From Actinomadura opuntiae (lineage in GTDB: Bacteria; Actinomycetota; Actinomycetes; Streptosporangiales; Streptosporangiaceae), in NCBI RefSeq assembly GCF_030283205.1, contig NZ_JASNWF010000017.1:124001-188000 (forward strand): DNA of 64,000 bases, read 5' to 3'. Shown piece by piece: positions 52,203 through 61,308 of this stretch; position 1 is the first letter of the stretch, and every line of letters begins with the position of its first letter. Below the pieces are notes generated by a model. It saw nothing but the letters and a program-made list of their open reading frames with translations, did no database searches and was not told the DNA's origin. The position numbers and the translations under genes are program-made.

Positions 52203-53557
52203 CCGGACCCCCCATGAGCAGCACCCAGATCCGGGCCCGCCGCGAGCGGGCCGCGTGGCAGACCATCGACTCCGGCCAGCTGCTGCTGATCGCCACCGCC
52301 GGGCTGTTCGTCATCGTCGCGATCACCGAGGTCGCCGCGGCCGGGCTGCGCCAGCCCAACGTCGCGATCATCTTCGGCGTGCTGATCGCGCTCGGCGAGC
52401 TGTTCCGGATGGTGATGCCGGGCAACCGGGAGGTCGCGCCGATCGCCAGCGCCGGCGCGATGGGCTACGCGCTGCTGGTCGGCATCGGCCCCGAGGGCGC
52501 CCCGCCGGACGCGCCGCTCGGCGTCGTCCCCGCCGAGCACTCCCCGCTGCAGGTCGTCGCGGTGACGTCGGTCGGGATGCTGGTCGGCTCGCTGCCGCAC
52601 GTCCTCGTCGGCCGGTCGCCGCGCCCGGACGCGATGGCGCGCCGGCTGTTCACCGTCGCGATCGTGGCGCTGTGCTTCCGGCCGATGCTGTCGCTCGGCC
52701 TGCCCTGGCAGCTGCTGCTCGCCGTGATGGGGCTCGTCGTCGTGCTGTCCTGCTTCACCGACGTGCTGATCGCCGCGATGATCCGGGCGGAGGCGGTGCG
52801 GGCCCGGTTCGGCATCGCGCTGCGCGACGAGATCGACGCGAAGATGGCCCTGTGCGCGGCGACCAGCGCCACCGCGATGCTGATCGCGGTCGCGACCACC
52901 GCGATGGGCGAGGCCGCGCTGCTGATCTTCACGGTGCCGATCCTGGTCACCCAGTTCGCGTTCCGCCGGTACGCGGGGATCCGCGCGACGTACCTGCAGA
53001 CCGTCCGGGCGCTGTCGCGGGTCACCGAGGTCGGCGGTTACGTCGAGACCGGGCACTCGCGGCGGGTGTCGCGGCTGTCGGTGGCGATGGGCCGCGAGCT
53101 CGGCATGTCCGAGGAGGAGCTGCTGGAGCTGGAGTACGCGGCGCTGATGCACGACATCGGGCAGCTGTCGCTGGGCGACCCGATCCCCGGCGGCGCGACC
53201 GTGCTGGCCTCGCCCGCCGAGCAGCGCCGCATCGCCGAGCTGGGCGCCGAGGTCATCAAGCAGACCGGCGTGCTGGACCGGGTGGCGCACATCGTCCAGC
53301 TGTCCTCGCACCCCTACCGGACGGGCCCGGAGACGTTCGGCGGACCGGGGGAGGACGAGCGGCCCGCCCCGGCGCCGCCGCTGGCCGGGCGCATCATCAA
53401 GGTCGCCAACGCCTACGACGACCTGGTGGGCGACTCCGCCGACCGCGACCGCGGCGCCGCCGTCCTGGAGCGGCTGCGGCTGGACTCGGCCGCCGAGTAC
53501 GACCCGACCGTGGTGGAGGCGCTCAGCCGCGTCGTCGACCGCCGTCCCCGCCCCTGA
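52199..53557 (+). CDS. Membrane HD-domain protein, GYP motif degenerate
   Basis: The 452-residue protein parallels the upstream HD-GYP protein: N-terminal membrane helices (LLLIATAGLFVIVAITEVAAAG and more), then an HD core GHSRRVSRLSVAMG and LMHDIGQLSLG. The GYP segment is replaced by LSSHPYRTGPE. It may have lost phosphodiesterase activity and act as a partner or sensor, or hydrolyse another substrate. GTG 52199 (GTGA overlap) or ATG 52214 are possible starts. Confidence 0.8.
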   Translation: MTGPPMSSTQIRARRERAAWQTIDSGQLLLIATAGLFVIVAITEVAAAGLRQPNVAIIFGVLIALGELFRMVMPGNREVAPIASAGAMGYALLVGIGPEGAPPDAPLGVVPAEHSPLQVVAVTSVGMLVGSLPHVLVGRSPRPDAMARRLFTVAIVALCFRPMLSLGLPWQLLLAVMGLVVVLSCFTDVLIAAMIRAEAVRARFGIALRDEIDAKMALCAATSATAMLIAVATTAMGEAALLIFTVPILVTQFAFRRYAGIRATYLQTVRALSRVTEVGGYVETGHSRRVSRLSVAMGRELGMSEEELLELEYAALMHDIGQLSLGDPIPGGATVLASPAEQRRIAELGAEVIKQTGVLDRVAHIVQLSSHPYRTGPETFGGPGEDERPAPAPPLAGRIIKVANAYDDLVGDSADRDRGAAVLERLRLDSAAEYDPTVVEALSRVVDRRPRP

Positions 53558-53668
53558 CCGCCTCTCGTCCGCGCTCGGCGGCGGAGGCGGCCCGGACGCG
53601 CTAGTGTCGGCCGGGTCGGGCGCCCGGGAAGCGGGCGCGCCGCCGTTGCGCCGGAGGGGAGTCCGCAG

Positions 53669-55006
53669 GTGTTCGAGTCCGTGCTCGTGGCGAACCGGGG
53701 AGAGATCGCCGGCCGTGTCGTGCACACCGCGCGCGCCATGGGACTCAAGGCCATCGCGGTGTACTCCGAGGCCGACGCCGACCTGCCGTACGTCGCCGAG
53801 GCCGACGAGGCGGTGCTGATCGGCCCCGCCGACCCGGCCCGCAGCTACCTGAACGCGGCGGCGGTCCTGGAGGCCGCGCACCGCACGAACGCGCAGGCCG
53901 TCCACCCCGGCTACGGGTTCCTCGCCGAGAACGCCGCGTTCGCCCGGCAGGTCGCCGAGCGCGACCTGGTCTGGGTCGGGCCGCCGCCGCTGACGATCGC
54001 CCGGATGGGCGACAAGATCAACGCCCGGAACCTGATGAAGGAGGCGGGCGTCCCGGTCGCGCCCGGCGCGTGGGAGCCCGTCCCGGACGCGGCGACCGCC
54101 GTGGAGGAGGCCGGGCGGATCGGCTACCCGGTGATGGTGAAGCCCGCCGCCGGCGGGGGCGGCGCCGGCCTGGCCGCCGCGTACGACGAGGCGTCGCTGC
54201 GCACCGCGTTCGATGCGGCCCACGCCGCCGCCGTGCGGCTGTTCGGGCACGGCGACGTCCTGCTGGAGCGGTACGTGGAGGGCGCCCGGCACGTCGAGGT
54301 GCAGATCCTCGGCCTGGCGGACGGCACCGTCGTCGCGCTGGGGGAGCGGGACTGCTCGGTCCAGCGCCGGTTCCAGAAGGTCGTCGAGGAGAGCCCGTCG
54401 CCCGGCGTCGGGCCGGCGCTGCGCGAGCGGATGCTGGCCGCCGCCGTCCGCGCGGGGCAGGCCGTCGGGCACCGGGGCGCCGGGACCGTCGAGTGGCTGG
54501 TCGACCCGGCGGCGCAGGAGTTCTTCTTCCTGGAGATGACCACCCGGCTGCAGGTCGAGCACCCCGTCACCGAGCTGGTCACCGGCGTCGACCTGGTCGA
54601 GCAGCAGTTCCGGATCGCGGCGGGCGAGCCCGCGACCGCGACCGGGGCCGCGCCGCGCGGCCACGCGATCGAGTTCCGCGTCCACGCCGAGGACCCGCAG
54701 CTGTTCGTCCCCGGCGGCGGGGAGATCAAGGTGTGGGAGGAGCCGGTCGGCGACGGCATCCGCATCGACGCCGGCTACGCCGAGGGCAACACCGTCACCG
54801 GGTACTACGACTCGCTGCTGGCGAAGCTGTGCGTGCACGGCGACGACCGCGCGCACGCCCTGGCCCGCGCCCGCGCGGCTCTCGGCGCGTTCCGCATCGA
54901 GGGCCTTACGACGAACCTGCCGTTCCTGGTGGAACTCCTCGACTATCCCGAGTTCGCCGGCGGCGGCTACGACACCGGCGTGGTGGCGCGCATGCGGGCC
55001 CGCTGA
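53669..55006 (+). CDS. accC: Biotin carboxylase subunit of acyl-CoA carboxylase
   Basis: The 445-residue ATP-grasp enzyme has VLVANRGEIAGRV at the N-terminus, HPGYGFLAENAAFA, the glycine loop KPAAGGGGAGL, and EMTTRLQVEHPVTELVTG with catalytic residues. No biotinyl-carrier domain is fused, so a separate BCCP is needed, as in bacterial AccB/AccC. It starts at a GTG behind GGAGGGGAG. A biotin-synthesis gene group lies 3-6 kb further on. Confidence 0.9.
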   Translation: MFESVLVANRGEIAGRVVHTARAMGLKAIAVYSEADADLPYVAEADEAVLIGPADPARSYLNAAAVLEAAHRTNAQAVHPGYGFLAENAAFARQVAERDLVWVGPPPLTIARMGDKINARNLMKEAGVPVAPGAWEPVPDAATAVEEAGRIGYPVMVKPAAGGGGAGLAAAYDEASLRTAFDAAHAAAVRLFGHGDVLLERYVEGARHVEVQILGLADGTVVALGERDCSVQRRFQKVVEESPSPGVGPALRERMLAAAVRAGQAVGHRGAGTVEWLVDPAAQEFFFLEMTTRLQVEHPVTELVTGVDLVEQQFRIAAGEPATATGAAPRGHAIEFRVHAEDPQLFVPGGGEIKVWEEPVGDGIRIDAGYAEGNTVTGYYDSLLAKLCVHGDDRAHALARARAALGAFRIEGLTTNLPFLVELLDYPEFAGGGYDTGVVARMRAR

Positions 55007-55133
55007 CCGGCCCGCCAGCCGGGGTCAGCGGGTGGGACGCGGCCTCGCCGCCTCCGCCCGCTGCAGGACGGCGTGGAATCCTGTCGTGCCTGGACGCCCG
55101 CTCCGGGCCCCGCCTCTGGACGTCCCCGGCCGT

Positions 55134-55631
55134 CTAGAACGTCAGGGAATAGGTGAGCAGGCGCAGGCCCGGCACCGGGGACCAGTCCCGGTCCGGTGTC
55201 CGGACGAAGCCGAGCCGCTCGTACATGCGGTGCGCGGCCTGCATGTTCGCCTGCGTGGACAGCCGCAGCCCGCTCAGGCCCGCGGCGCGCGCCCGCGCCG
55301 TGCACTCGCCGACCAGGGCGCGTCCCGCGCCGGCCCCCCGGGCCTTCGCCAGGACGGCGAGCATGCGGAACTCGGCCTCGTCCGGGCCGGCCAGCTCGGC
55401 GTACGGGCTGCCGGGCGGGCAGTAGGCGACGGCGCCCGCGACCTCGCCGGCGACCTCGGCGACGAGCAGCTGCGACTTGGCGGCCCGGTCGGCGGCGTTG
55501 CGCAGCGTCTCCACGTAGGACGACTCCGGCGAGACCAGCCCGCCGTGCACGTACACCTCGACGGTCAGCTCACCGATCAGGTCGTACTCGTGGGGGCGCG
55601 CGTCGCGGACGGTGACGGGAGCTGTCTGCAT
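55134..55631 (-). CDS. GNAT-family N-acetyltransferase
   Basis: The 165-residue protein has a GNAT core with acetyl-CoA loop VLAKARGAGAGRALVGE and the terminal NMQAAHRMYERLGFVRTP. The substrate is unknown. The ATG at 55631 with CTGGAGAAA upstream is preferred over an in-frame start 28 codons earlier. Confidence 0.85.
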   Translation of the reverse strand: MQTAPVTVRDARPHEYDLIGELTVEVYVHGGLVSPESSYVETLRNAADRAAKSQLLVAEVAGEVAGAVAYCPPGSPYAELAGPDEAEFRMLAVLAKARGAGAGRALVGECTARARAAGLSGLRLSTQANMQAAHRMYERLGFVRTPDRDWSPVPGLRLLTYSLTF

Positions 55632-55754
55632 CGGGTGTTTCTCCAGGCCGGGGAGCCGTCGGTGCCGGGTCGTCGCGGCCCGAAGGCCGCGGCATATCAG
55701 GCTATCCGCATCCATGGCGGACGCGTGCGCGGCCGGACGACCCGCCTGGCCGGT

Positions 55755-55775
55755 TAGTCGTTAGAGGCTTGACTA
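55755..55775. promoter_or_regulatory. Inverted repeat in the divergent GNAT / carotenoid-oxygenase spacer
   Basis: TAGTC and GACTA arms are separated by 11 bp, with TTGACT at the right edge resembling a -35 element. It is a possible operator for the gene at 55843. Confidence 0.35.
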
Positions 55776-55842
55776 CTAGGGCCCGCCGCGTGTTGATTGG
55801 CCCTGTCGATCGTTGGCACCCTCGCCGACCCCAGGAGGCGCC

Positions 55843-57510
55843 ATGCCGGTCCCCCGCTCGATCCTCGGCACGCAGGACATCGGCGACATCGAGTTCGGCG
55901 TCGTCGCCGGCGCCTGGCCGGACGACGTGCGCGGCCACTACGTCGTCAGCACCTCCGACCAGCGCACCCATCCCGTGCACGCGTTCTTCGGCGACGGGAT
56001 CATCGCGCGGCTGCCGCTCCGGCCGGACGCCGGCGGGCGGTTCCGCTGGCGCGCCCGGGTCATCGACACCCCGTCCGTCCGGCTGCGCCGCGCCCGCCCC
56101 GACCTGTTCACCGCCGGTCCGGTCGGCACGAGCTCGCCGTGGGGGTTCGTCAACGCCGCCAACACCGCGCCGCTGCCCTGGGGCGACCGGCTGTTCGCCA
56201 CCTGGGACGCCGGGCGGCCCGTCGAGGTCGACCCCGTCACCCTCGGGTTCGTCGCCGAGGTCGGCCACCGCGACGACTGGAAGCCCGCCATCGACCAGGC
56301 CGTCCTGCCGCTGGTCTCCACGTCGGCGCACCCGGTCGTCGACCCCGAGCGCGGCTGCCTGTGGACGGTCAGCCGCGACGTCCTGACCGGCGCCGTCTCG
56401 GTGATCCGGTACGCGGGGGAGGGGAGCCGGGTCGAGCGCTGGGACGTGGAGGACGCCGTCCTGCCGCAGGCCACGCACACCGTCACCCAGACCCGCGACT
56501 GGCTCGTCCTCGCCGACACCGCCTACAAGATCGACACCGACGAGGTCTTCGGCGCTGCCCGGACCGTTGCCAACAACCCCGACGGACCCGTCCTGCTGAT
56601 CCGCAAGGACGACCTGCGCCCGGGCGGCGGCACCGTGGCCTGCAAGGAGTTCCGGATCGCGCCCGAGGTTAACCACTTCTACGCCAGGTACGACGACTCG
56701 GCCGGCGTCCAGGTCGTCATGGAGCACAGCCCCGGCGTCGACATCGGCATGTACCTGCGCGAGGACGACCTCGACGCGTTCGGCCGCCCGGTCGACCCGG
56801 CGCTGCGCGGGATGTACTGCCACGGCATGTCGCCCGCGCTCACCACCGTCCTGCTGTTCGATCCCGAGACCGGAAAGGTGCGCGAGCACGCGCGCGCCGC
56901 CGACCCGGAGCGCTGGTGGCAGGCGGAGCTGTCGGCGATCGACTGGAGCATCGAGGGGCAGACCGACCCGACCCGGCACCACCTCATCTACCTGGGCTTC
57001 CACCCGGAGGCGATCAACCAGCGGGCGCTGCGCAACTACACCGGCCGCATCGACGCCGACCTGTTCCCGGCGGAGGAGACCCCGGCCGTCCTGGTCAGCC
57101 ACGACCGCGACGACCTCCGTCCGCTCGCCGAGTGGACGTTCGCGCTGGACGACTACCCGACCTCGCCGTCGTTCGTCCCGCGCGGACGCGGCGGAAGCCG
57201 GTACGCGGGCAGCGACCCGGGCGGGCACGACGGCTACCTCGTCGTCGCCGTCCACAACGACGACCGCTTCCGCGTCGAGCTGTTCGACGCCGCCGATGTC
57301 GGGCGCGGGCCCGTCGCCGTCCTCGCGCCGCCGCACGGCACCACGGTGCCGTTCCTCATCCACTCCGCGTGGATGCCCGAGGCCGTCCCCGCGCCCGATC
57401 TGGAGCGGCTCGGCTTCGCCGACGACCTCGACGACCGCCTCGACCAGCTCGCCCCCGACCTGCGGGCCGTCACCCGCGAGATCGCCGCCGACCTCGCCGC
57501 CGGACGCTGA
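55843..57510 (+). CDS. Carotenoid oxygenase (RPE65/CCD family)
   Basis: The 555-residue protein shows a seven-bladed beta-propeller pattern and four histidine candidates for the iron centre: TSAHPVVD, ATHTVTQ, VNHFYARY and the C-terminal HSAWMPEA. Family enzymes cleave double bonds in carotenoids or stilbenoids. The actual substrate here is unknown and no carotenoid genes are in the window. The ATG at 55843 follows AGGAGG. Confidence 0.8.
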   Translation: MPVPRSILGTQDIGDIEFGVVAGAWPDDVRGHYVVSTSDQRTHPVHAFFGDGIIARLPLRPDAGGRFRWRARVIDTPSVRLRRARPDLFTAGPVGTSSPWGFVNAANTAPLPWGDRLFATWDAGRPVEVDPVTLGFVAEVGHRDDWKPAIDQAVLPLVSTSAHPVVDPERGCLWTVSRDVLTGAVSVIRYAGEGSRVERWDVEDAVLPQATHTVTQTRDWLVLADTAYKIDTDEVFGAARTVANNPDGPVLLIRKDDLRPGGGTVACKEFRIAPEVNHFYARYDDSAGVQVVMEHSPGVDIGMYLREDDLDAFGRPVDPALRGMYCHGMSPALTTVLLFDPETGKVREHARAADPERWWQAELSAIDWSIEGQTDPTRHHLIYLGFHPEAINQRALRNYTGRIDADLFPAEETPAVLVSHDRDDLRPLAEWTFALDDYPTSPSFVPRGRGGSRYAGSDPGGHDGYLVVAVHNDDRFRVELFDAADVGRGPVAVLAPPHGTTVPFLIHSAWMPEAVPAPDLERLGFADDLDDRLDQLAPDLRAVTREIAADLAAGR

Positions 57511-57558
57511 CATGCGGCCTGTCCGTAAGAGGGCCGCCGGTGACCGCGGTCCGGCGGG

Positions 57559-58332
57559 TCAGCGGAGGTCGGCGCAGGAGCGCTCGTCGGGCAGCAGCGG
57601 CCGCAGCCGGACGGTGTAGGTCGCGCCCCCGCTGCGCCAGGCCGTGTTCGGGCTGCTCGACGGGACCTTCGCGGACGCTGCGACCGTGCACACGGCCGTC
57701 CCCACCCGCGCGCCCTCGGCGAGCGGCGCCAGCGGCCACGTCCTGACCGGGCCGTCCGCCACCGCGCCCCGCGACGCGAGCACCGCCACCTTCGACGGCT
57801 TGTACGGCGCGGCCCCCGACGCCAGGTCGGACGCCGGCCAGGTGTGCGGGTCCAGCCGCCTCTGGAACGCCGTCGCCGGGTCCGGCCGCGACCCGGGCTC
57901 GGCGATGCTGCTGTGCGCGTCGCCCAGGGTGAACTCCAGGGTCATCGCGTCCGACACCCGGCCCGGCCCGACCGTGTGCGAGCGGCCGAGGCCCGCGGCG
58001 CGCGCCTCGGCGAGCAGGCGGTCGAGCGCGGCCCGCTTCAGCCGGTACTCGGTGACCTTCCCCTGCGCCGCGACGAGCGCGCGGCCCGTCGAGTACAGCG
58101 AGAAGTCGGGCAGGGCACCCGGGCCGCCGAGCCCGGCGATCCCCCCGGTCCTGCGCATCCGCAGAACGAGGTGCTCGCCGCGCGGCGCGTCCTTCGCGGG
58201 CTTCGCGGTGGACCCGCCGGGCTCCAGCGAGTGCGGTGGCTTCGCCACCCCGGACGCCCCGCCGCAGGCCGCCAGCGCGCCCGCGCTCGCGACCGCGACG
58301 ATCAAGCTGGTACGTGCATGCGAACCGGCCAT
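57559..58332 (-). CDS. Predicted lipoprotein
   Basis: The 257-residue protein has a type-II signal with lipobox LAACGG (Cys about 23) after a short basic N-terminus. The mature part contains MRRTGGIAGLGGPGALPDFSLYSTGRALVAAQG, then TEYRLKRAALDRLLAEARAAGLG, and a repeat-like C-terminal half. No domain is known to me. It is presumably attached to the outer face of the membrane. Confidence 0.75.
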   Translation of the reverse strand: MAGSHARTSLIVAVASAGALAACGGASGVAKPPHSLEPGGSTAKPAKDAPRGEHLVLRMRRTGGIAGLGGPGALPDFSLYSTGRALVAAQGKVTEYRLKRAALDRLLAEARAAGLGRSHTVGPGRVSDAMTLEFTLGDAHSSIAEPGSRPDPATAFQRRLDPHTWPASDLASGAAPYKPSKVAVLASRGAVADGPVRTWPLAPLAEGARVGTAVCTVAASAKVPSSSPNTAWRSGGATYTVRLRPLLPDERSCADLR

Positions 58333-58446
58333 GCGCCTTTGACGTGCCCCCGCGCCCCCCGGTTCCCCGGGATACAAATCCGGCGGCGGAAGACTGTGGG
58401 AATCCGCGGCCGACCGGGCCCGGCCCGGCGCGCTAGTGTGCCGGGC

Positions 58447-59172
58447 GTGAGTGTGCTCGTAGTGACCGGGACCTGCACCGGCGTCGGCAAGACCATCGTC
58501 ACCGCCGCGCTGGCCGCCGTCGCCGCCGCGCGCGGCGCGTCGGTCGCCGTCGTCAAGCCGGGCCAGACCGGGATGGCCGGCGGCGAGCCCGGCGACCTCG
58601 ACGAGGTGCGGCGGCTCGCCGGCATCGACGACCTGCACGAGTCCGCGCGGTTCCCCGACCCGCTGTCGCCCGCCGCCGCGGCTCGCCGCGCGGGCGTCCC
58701 GCCCGTCCGGCTGCCGGACGTCGCCAAGCACGTCCAGGAGCTCGCCGCGACCCGCAACCTGGTGCTGGTGGAGGGCGCGGGCGGCCTCCTCGTCCGCTAC
58801 GACGAGGAGGGCACCACCATCGCCGACCTGGCCCGCTGGCTCGGCGCCGCCGTCGTCGTGGCGACCCGCCCCGACCTCGGCACGCTCAACCACACCGCGC
58901 TCACCCTGGAGGCGATGGCGCACCGCGGCGTGCAGCTCGCCGGCGTCGTCATCGGCTCCTGGCCGGACGACCCGGACCTGGCGATGCGCAGCAACATCCG
59001 CGACCTGGAGACCATCGCGGCGCGCCCGCTGTCGGGCGCGCTGCCCGCCGGGGCGTCCGCCCTGGACCCCGCCGAGTTCCTCCTCGCCGCCCACCGCGGC
59101 CTGGCGCCCGCCTTCGGCGGCACCTTCGACCCCGCCGCCTTCCGCGAGGCCCACAGCCCCGACCCGGCCTGA
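58447..59172 (+). CDS. bioD: Dethiobiotin synthetase
   Basis: The 241-residue protein has the P-loop VVTGTCTGVGKTIVTAAL, the substrate lysine VKPGQTG, and EGAGGLLVRYD. It makes dethiobiotin from 7,8-diaminopelargonic acid, CO2 and ATP. It starts at a GTG. It converges with dasR; bioF lies beyond dasR. Confidence 0.93.
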   Translation: MSVLVVTGTCTGVGKTIVTAALAAVAAARGASVAVVKPGQTGMAGGEPGDLDEVRRLAGIDDLHESARFPDPLSPAAAARRAGVPPVRLPDVAKHVQELAATRNLVLVEGAGGLLVRYDEEGTTIADLARWLGAAVVVATRPDLGTLNHTALTLEAMAHRGVQLAGVVIGSWPDDPDLAMRSNIRDLETIAARPLSGALPAGASALDPAEFLLAAHRGLAPAFGGTFDPAAFREAHSPDPA

Positions 59173-59182
59173 ACCGGGGGGA

Positions 59183-59992
59183 TCAGGTGTCGCGGCGCAG
59201 GCGGGTGATGAACTTGTAGCGGTCGCCGCGGTAGAGGGACTGGGCCCATTCGACGGGCTGGCCGGTGGTGTCGAAGGCGTGCCGGGACAGCAGGAGCATG
59301 GGCAGGCCGACGTCGACGCCGAGGAGCTGCGCGTCGTGCGGGGTGGCGAGGACGGTCTCGATGGTCTCCTCCGCCTCCGTCAGGTGGACGTCGTAGGCGG
59401 TGGCGAGGGTCTCGTACAGGGAGCGGTGGCGGGGCAGCTCGCGGCGCAGGCCGGGGAAGCGCCGGGCCGGCAGGTGCGAGGTGTCGATCGACATCGGCTC
59501 GCCGTCGGCGAGCCGGAGCCGGTGGACGCGCAGGACGCGCCCGCCCGGGCGGATGCACAGCAGCGTGGCGAGGCGCTCGTCGGCGCTGACGTACCCGGCG
59601 TCCAGGATGCGGGTCTCGGGGCGCAGGCCGTGGTGGCGCATGTCCTCGGTGTAGGAGACGAGCTGGAGCTCCTGCGAGACCTTCGGCTTGGCGACGAAGG
59701 TGCCCTTGCCCTGGATGCGCTGCAGGCGCCCCTCGACGACGAGTTCGGCGAGCGCCTGCCGGACGGTCGTCCGGGACGTCTCGTACTTCTCCGCCAGCGC
59801 CCGCTCGGGCGGCAGCGGGCTGCCCGGCGGCAGCGACTGGATCAGCTCGACGAGGAGTTCTTTGAGCTTGTAGTACTTCGGGATGCGCGGCGCCTGGTTG
59901 GTGTGGTGCTTGCCCAGGTCACTGAGCGCCGCCCGATCGAATCCGCGCTCGAATCCGTCCCCGTGCCGGGGTCCGCCCCTGACCTCCGTCAC
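59183..59992 (-). CDS. dasR: GntR/HutC-family regulator DasR
   Basis: The 269-residue protein has an N-terminal winged helix (RIPKYYKLKELLVELIQSLPPGSPLPPERALAEKY, then TSRTTVRQALAELVVEGRLQRIQGKGTFVAKPKVSQELQ) and a UTRA domain ending WAQSLYRGDRYKFITRLRRDT. By eye it is very close to Streptomyces DasR, the glucosamine-6-phosphate-responsive regulator of N-acetylglucosamine, chitin and antibiotic genes. No clear dre site was seen upstream. It sits between bioD and bioF. A GTG start follows GAGGAG. Confidence 0.88.
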   Translation of the reverse strand: MTEVRGGPRHGDGFERGFDRAALSDLGKHHTNQAPRIPKYYKLKELLVELIQSLPPGSPLPPERALAEKYETSRTTVRQALAELVVEGRLQRIQGKGTFVAKPKVSQELQLVSYTEDMRHHGLRPETRILDAGYVSADERLATLLCIRPGGRVLRVHRLRLADGEPMSIDTSHLPARRFPGLRRELPRHRSLYETLATAYDVHLTEAEETIETVLATPHDAQLLGVDVGLPMLLLSRHAFDTTGQPVEWAQSLYRGDRYKFITRLRRDT

Positions 59993-60029
59993 GGCATCTC
60001 CTCACGTTCATCATCGGTTTCCCCCGATG

Positions 60030-61235
60030 TTATGCGTGCAGACTACGGCCGGTAGAGCGGGCGATCTCCGCCAGGGCCGTCCGCAGCCTTGTGAGGTCCG
60101 ACTCGTCCACGGTCGCGCGGGCGGTGAGCCGCAGGCAGGCCCGGCCCTTGGGGACGGACGGGGGCCGGAAGCACCCGACGCGCAGCCCGTGCCCGGCGCA
60201 GATCGCGGCGGCGCGCACCGCGTCGTCCGGTTCGCCGAGGAAGACCGGGACGACGGCGGCGGCCGGATCTGCGGTCTCCAGACCGGAACCGGTCGCGAGG
60301 TTCGCCATCGCGCGGGCGGTGGCACGGGCCCGGCCGGGCAGGTCCGGGTCGGCCTCCAGGACGTCGAGGGCGGCGAGCGCGGCGCCCACGGCGGGCGGGT
60401 TCAGGCCGGTGTCGAAGATGAACGAGCGGCCGGTGTCCAGCAGCGCCTGGATCACCTCGGGAGCGCCGAGGACGGCGCCGCCCTGCGAGGCCAGCGACTT
60501 CGACAGCGTGAGCGTGAGGACCACGTCGGGCTCGCCGGCCAGGCCGGCGGCGTGCGCGGCGCCGCGTCCGCCGTCGCCGACGACGCCGAGGGCGTGCGCC
60601 TCGTCGACCACCAGCAGGGCGCCGTGCGCGCGGGCGGCGCGGTGCAGGGCGGCCAGCGGCGCGAGGTCGCCGTCCACGGAGAACACCGCGTCGGTGACGA
60701 CGACCGCGTGCTCCTCGTCGCGTTCGGCGAGGGCGCGCTCGACGGCGGCGGCGTCGCGGTGCGGGACGATCGCGACGCGGGACCGCGACAGCCGGCACGC
60801 GTCCACGATCGAGGCGTGGTTGACCTGGTCGGACACCACCAGCGCGCCGGGGCCGGAAAGCGCGGTGACGGCGCCGAGGTTGGCCAGGAAGCCGGAGGAG
60901 AACACCAGCCCGGCGGCGCTGCCGGTGAACGCGGCGAGCCGCCGGTCCAGCTCGGCGTGCAGCGCGGTCGTGCCGGTGACCAGCCGGGACCCGGACGACC
61001 CGGTGCCCCATTCGCGGGCGGCGGCGACCGCCCCCTCCACCAGCCGGGGGTCGCCGGACAGCCCGAGGTAGTCGTTGGACGCCAGGTCGGCCATGCCGTC
61101 GTGGCCGGCGCCGCGGGGGCGCAGCGTCCGCCGCAGGCCCGCCTCGGCGCGCCGGGCGGCCTCCTCCCGGAGCCGGGCGAGCGGGTCGGGGCGGCCGGGC
61201 GGGGGTCCGGCCGGCGCTTCGGATGCTGCGGTCAT
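60030..61235 (-). CDS. bioF: 8-amino-7-oxononanoate synthase
   Basis: The 401-residue PLP enzyme has the alpha-oxoamine synthase fold: ASNDYLGLSGDPRLVEGA, GTGSSGSRLVTGTTALH, VVDEAHALGVVGDGGRG, and the PLP lysine in TLTLSKSLASQGG. It joins pimeloyl and alanine units in biotin synthesis. The ATG at 61235 is taken; a longer in-frame extension lacks conservation. It lies 37 bp before dasR in the same direction. Confidence 0.93.
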   Translation of the reverse strand: MTAASEAPAGPPPGRPDPLARLREEAARRAEAGLRRTLRPRGAGHDGMADLASNDYLGLSGDPRLVEGAVAAAREWGTGSSGSRLVTGTTALHAELDRRLAAFTGSAAGLVFSSGFLANLGAVTALSGPGALVVSDQVNHASIVDACRLSRSRVAIVPHRDAAAVERALAERDEEHAVVVTDAVFSVDGDLAPLAALHRAARAHGALLVVDEAHALGVVGDGGRGAAHAAGLAGEPDVVLTLTLSKSLASQGGAVLGAPEVIQALLDTGRSFIFDTGLNPPAVGAALAALDVLEADPDLPGRARATARAMANLATGSGLETADPAAAVVPVFLGEPDDAVRAAAICAGHGLRVGCFRPPSVPKGRACLRLTARATVDESDLTRLRTALAEIARSTGRSLHA

Positions 61236-61308
61236 GCGGGAATCCTGCCAGGTGGCGCGCGGCGGGGACGGCGGCGGGGCACCGGATCGGATGGGCGATG
61301 ATGGTCGG

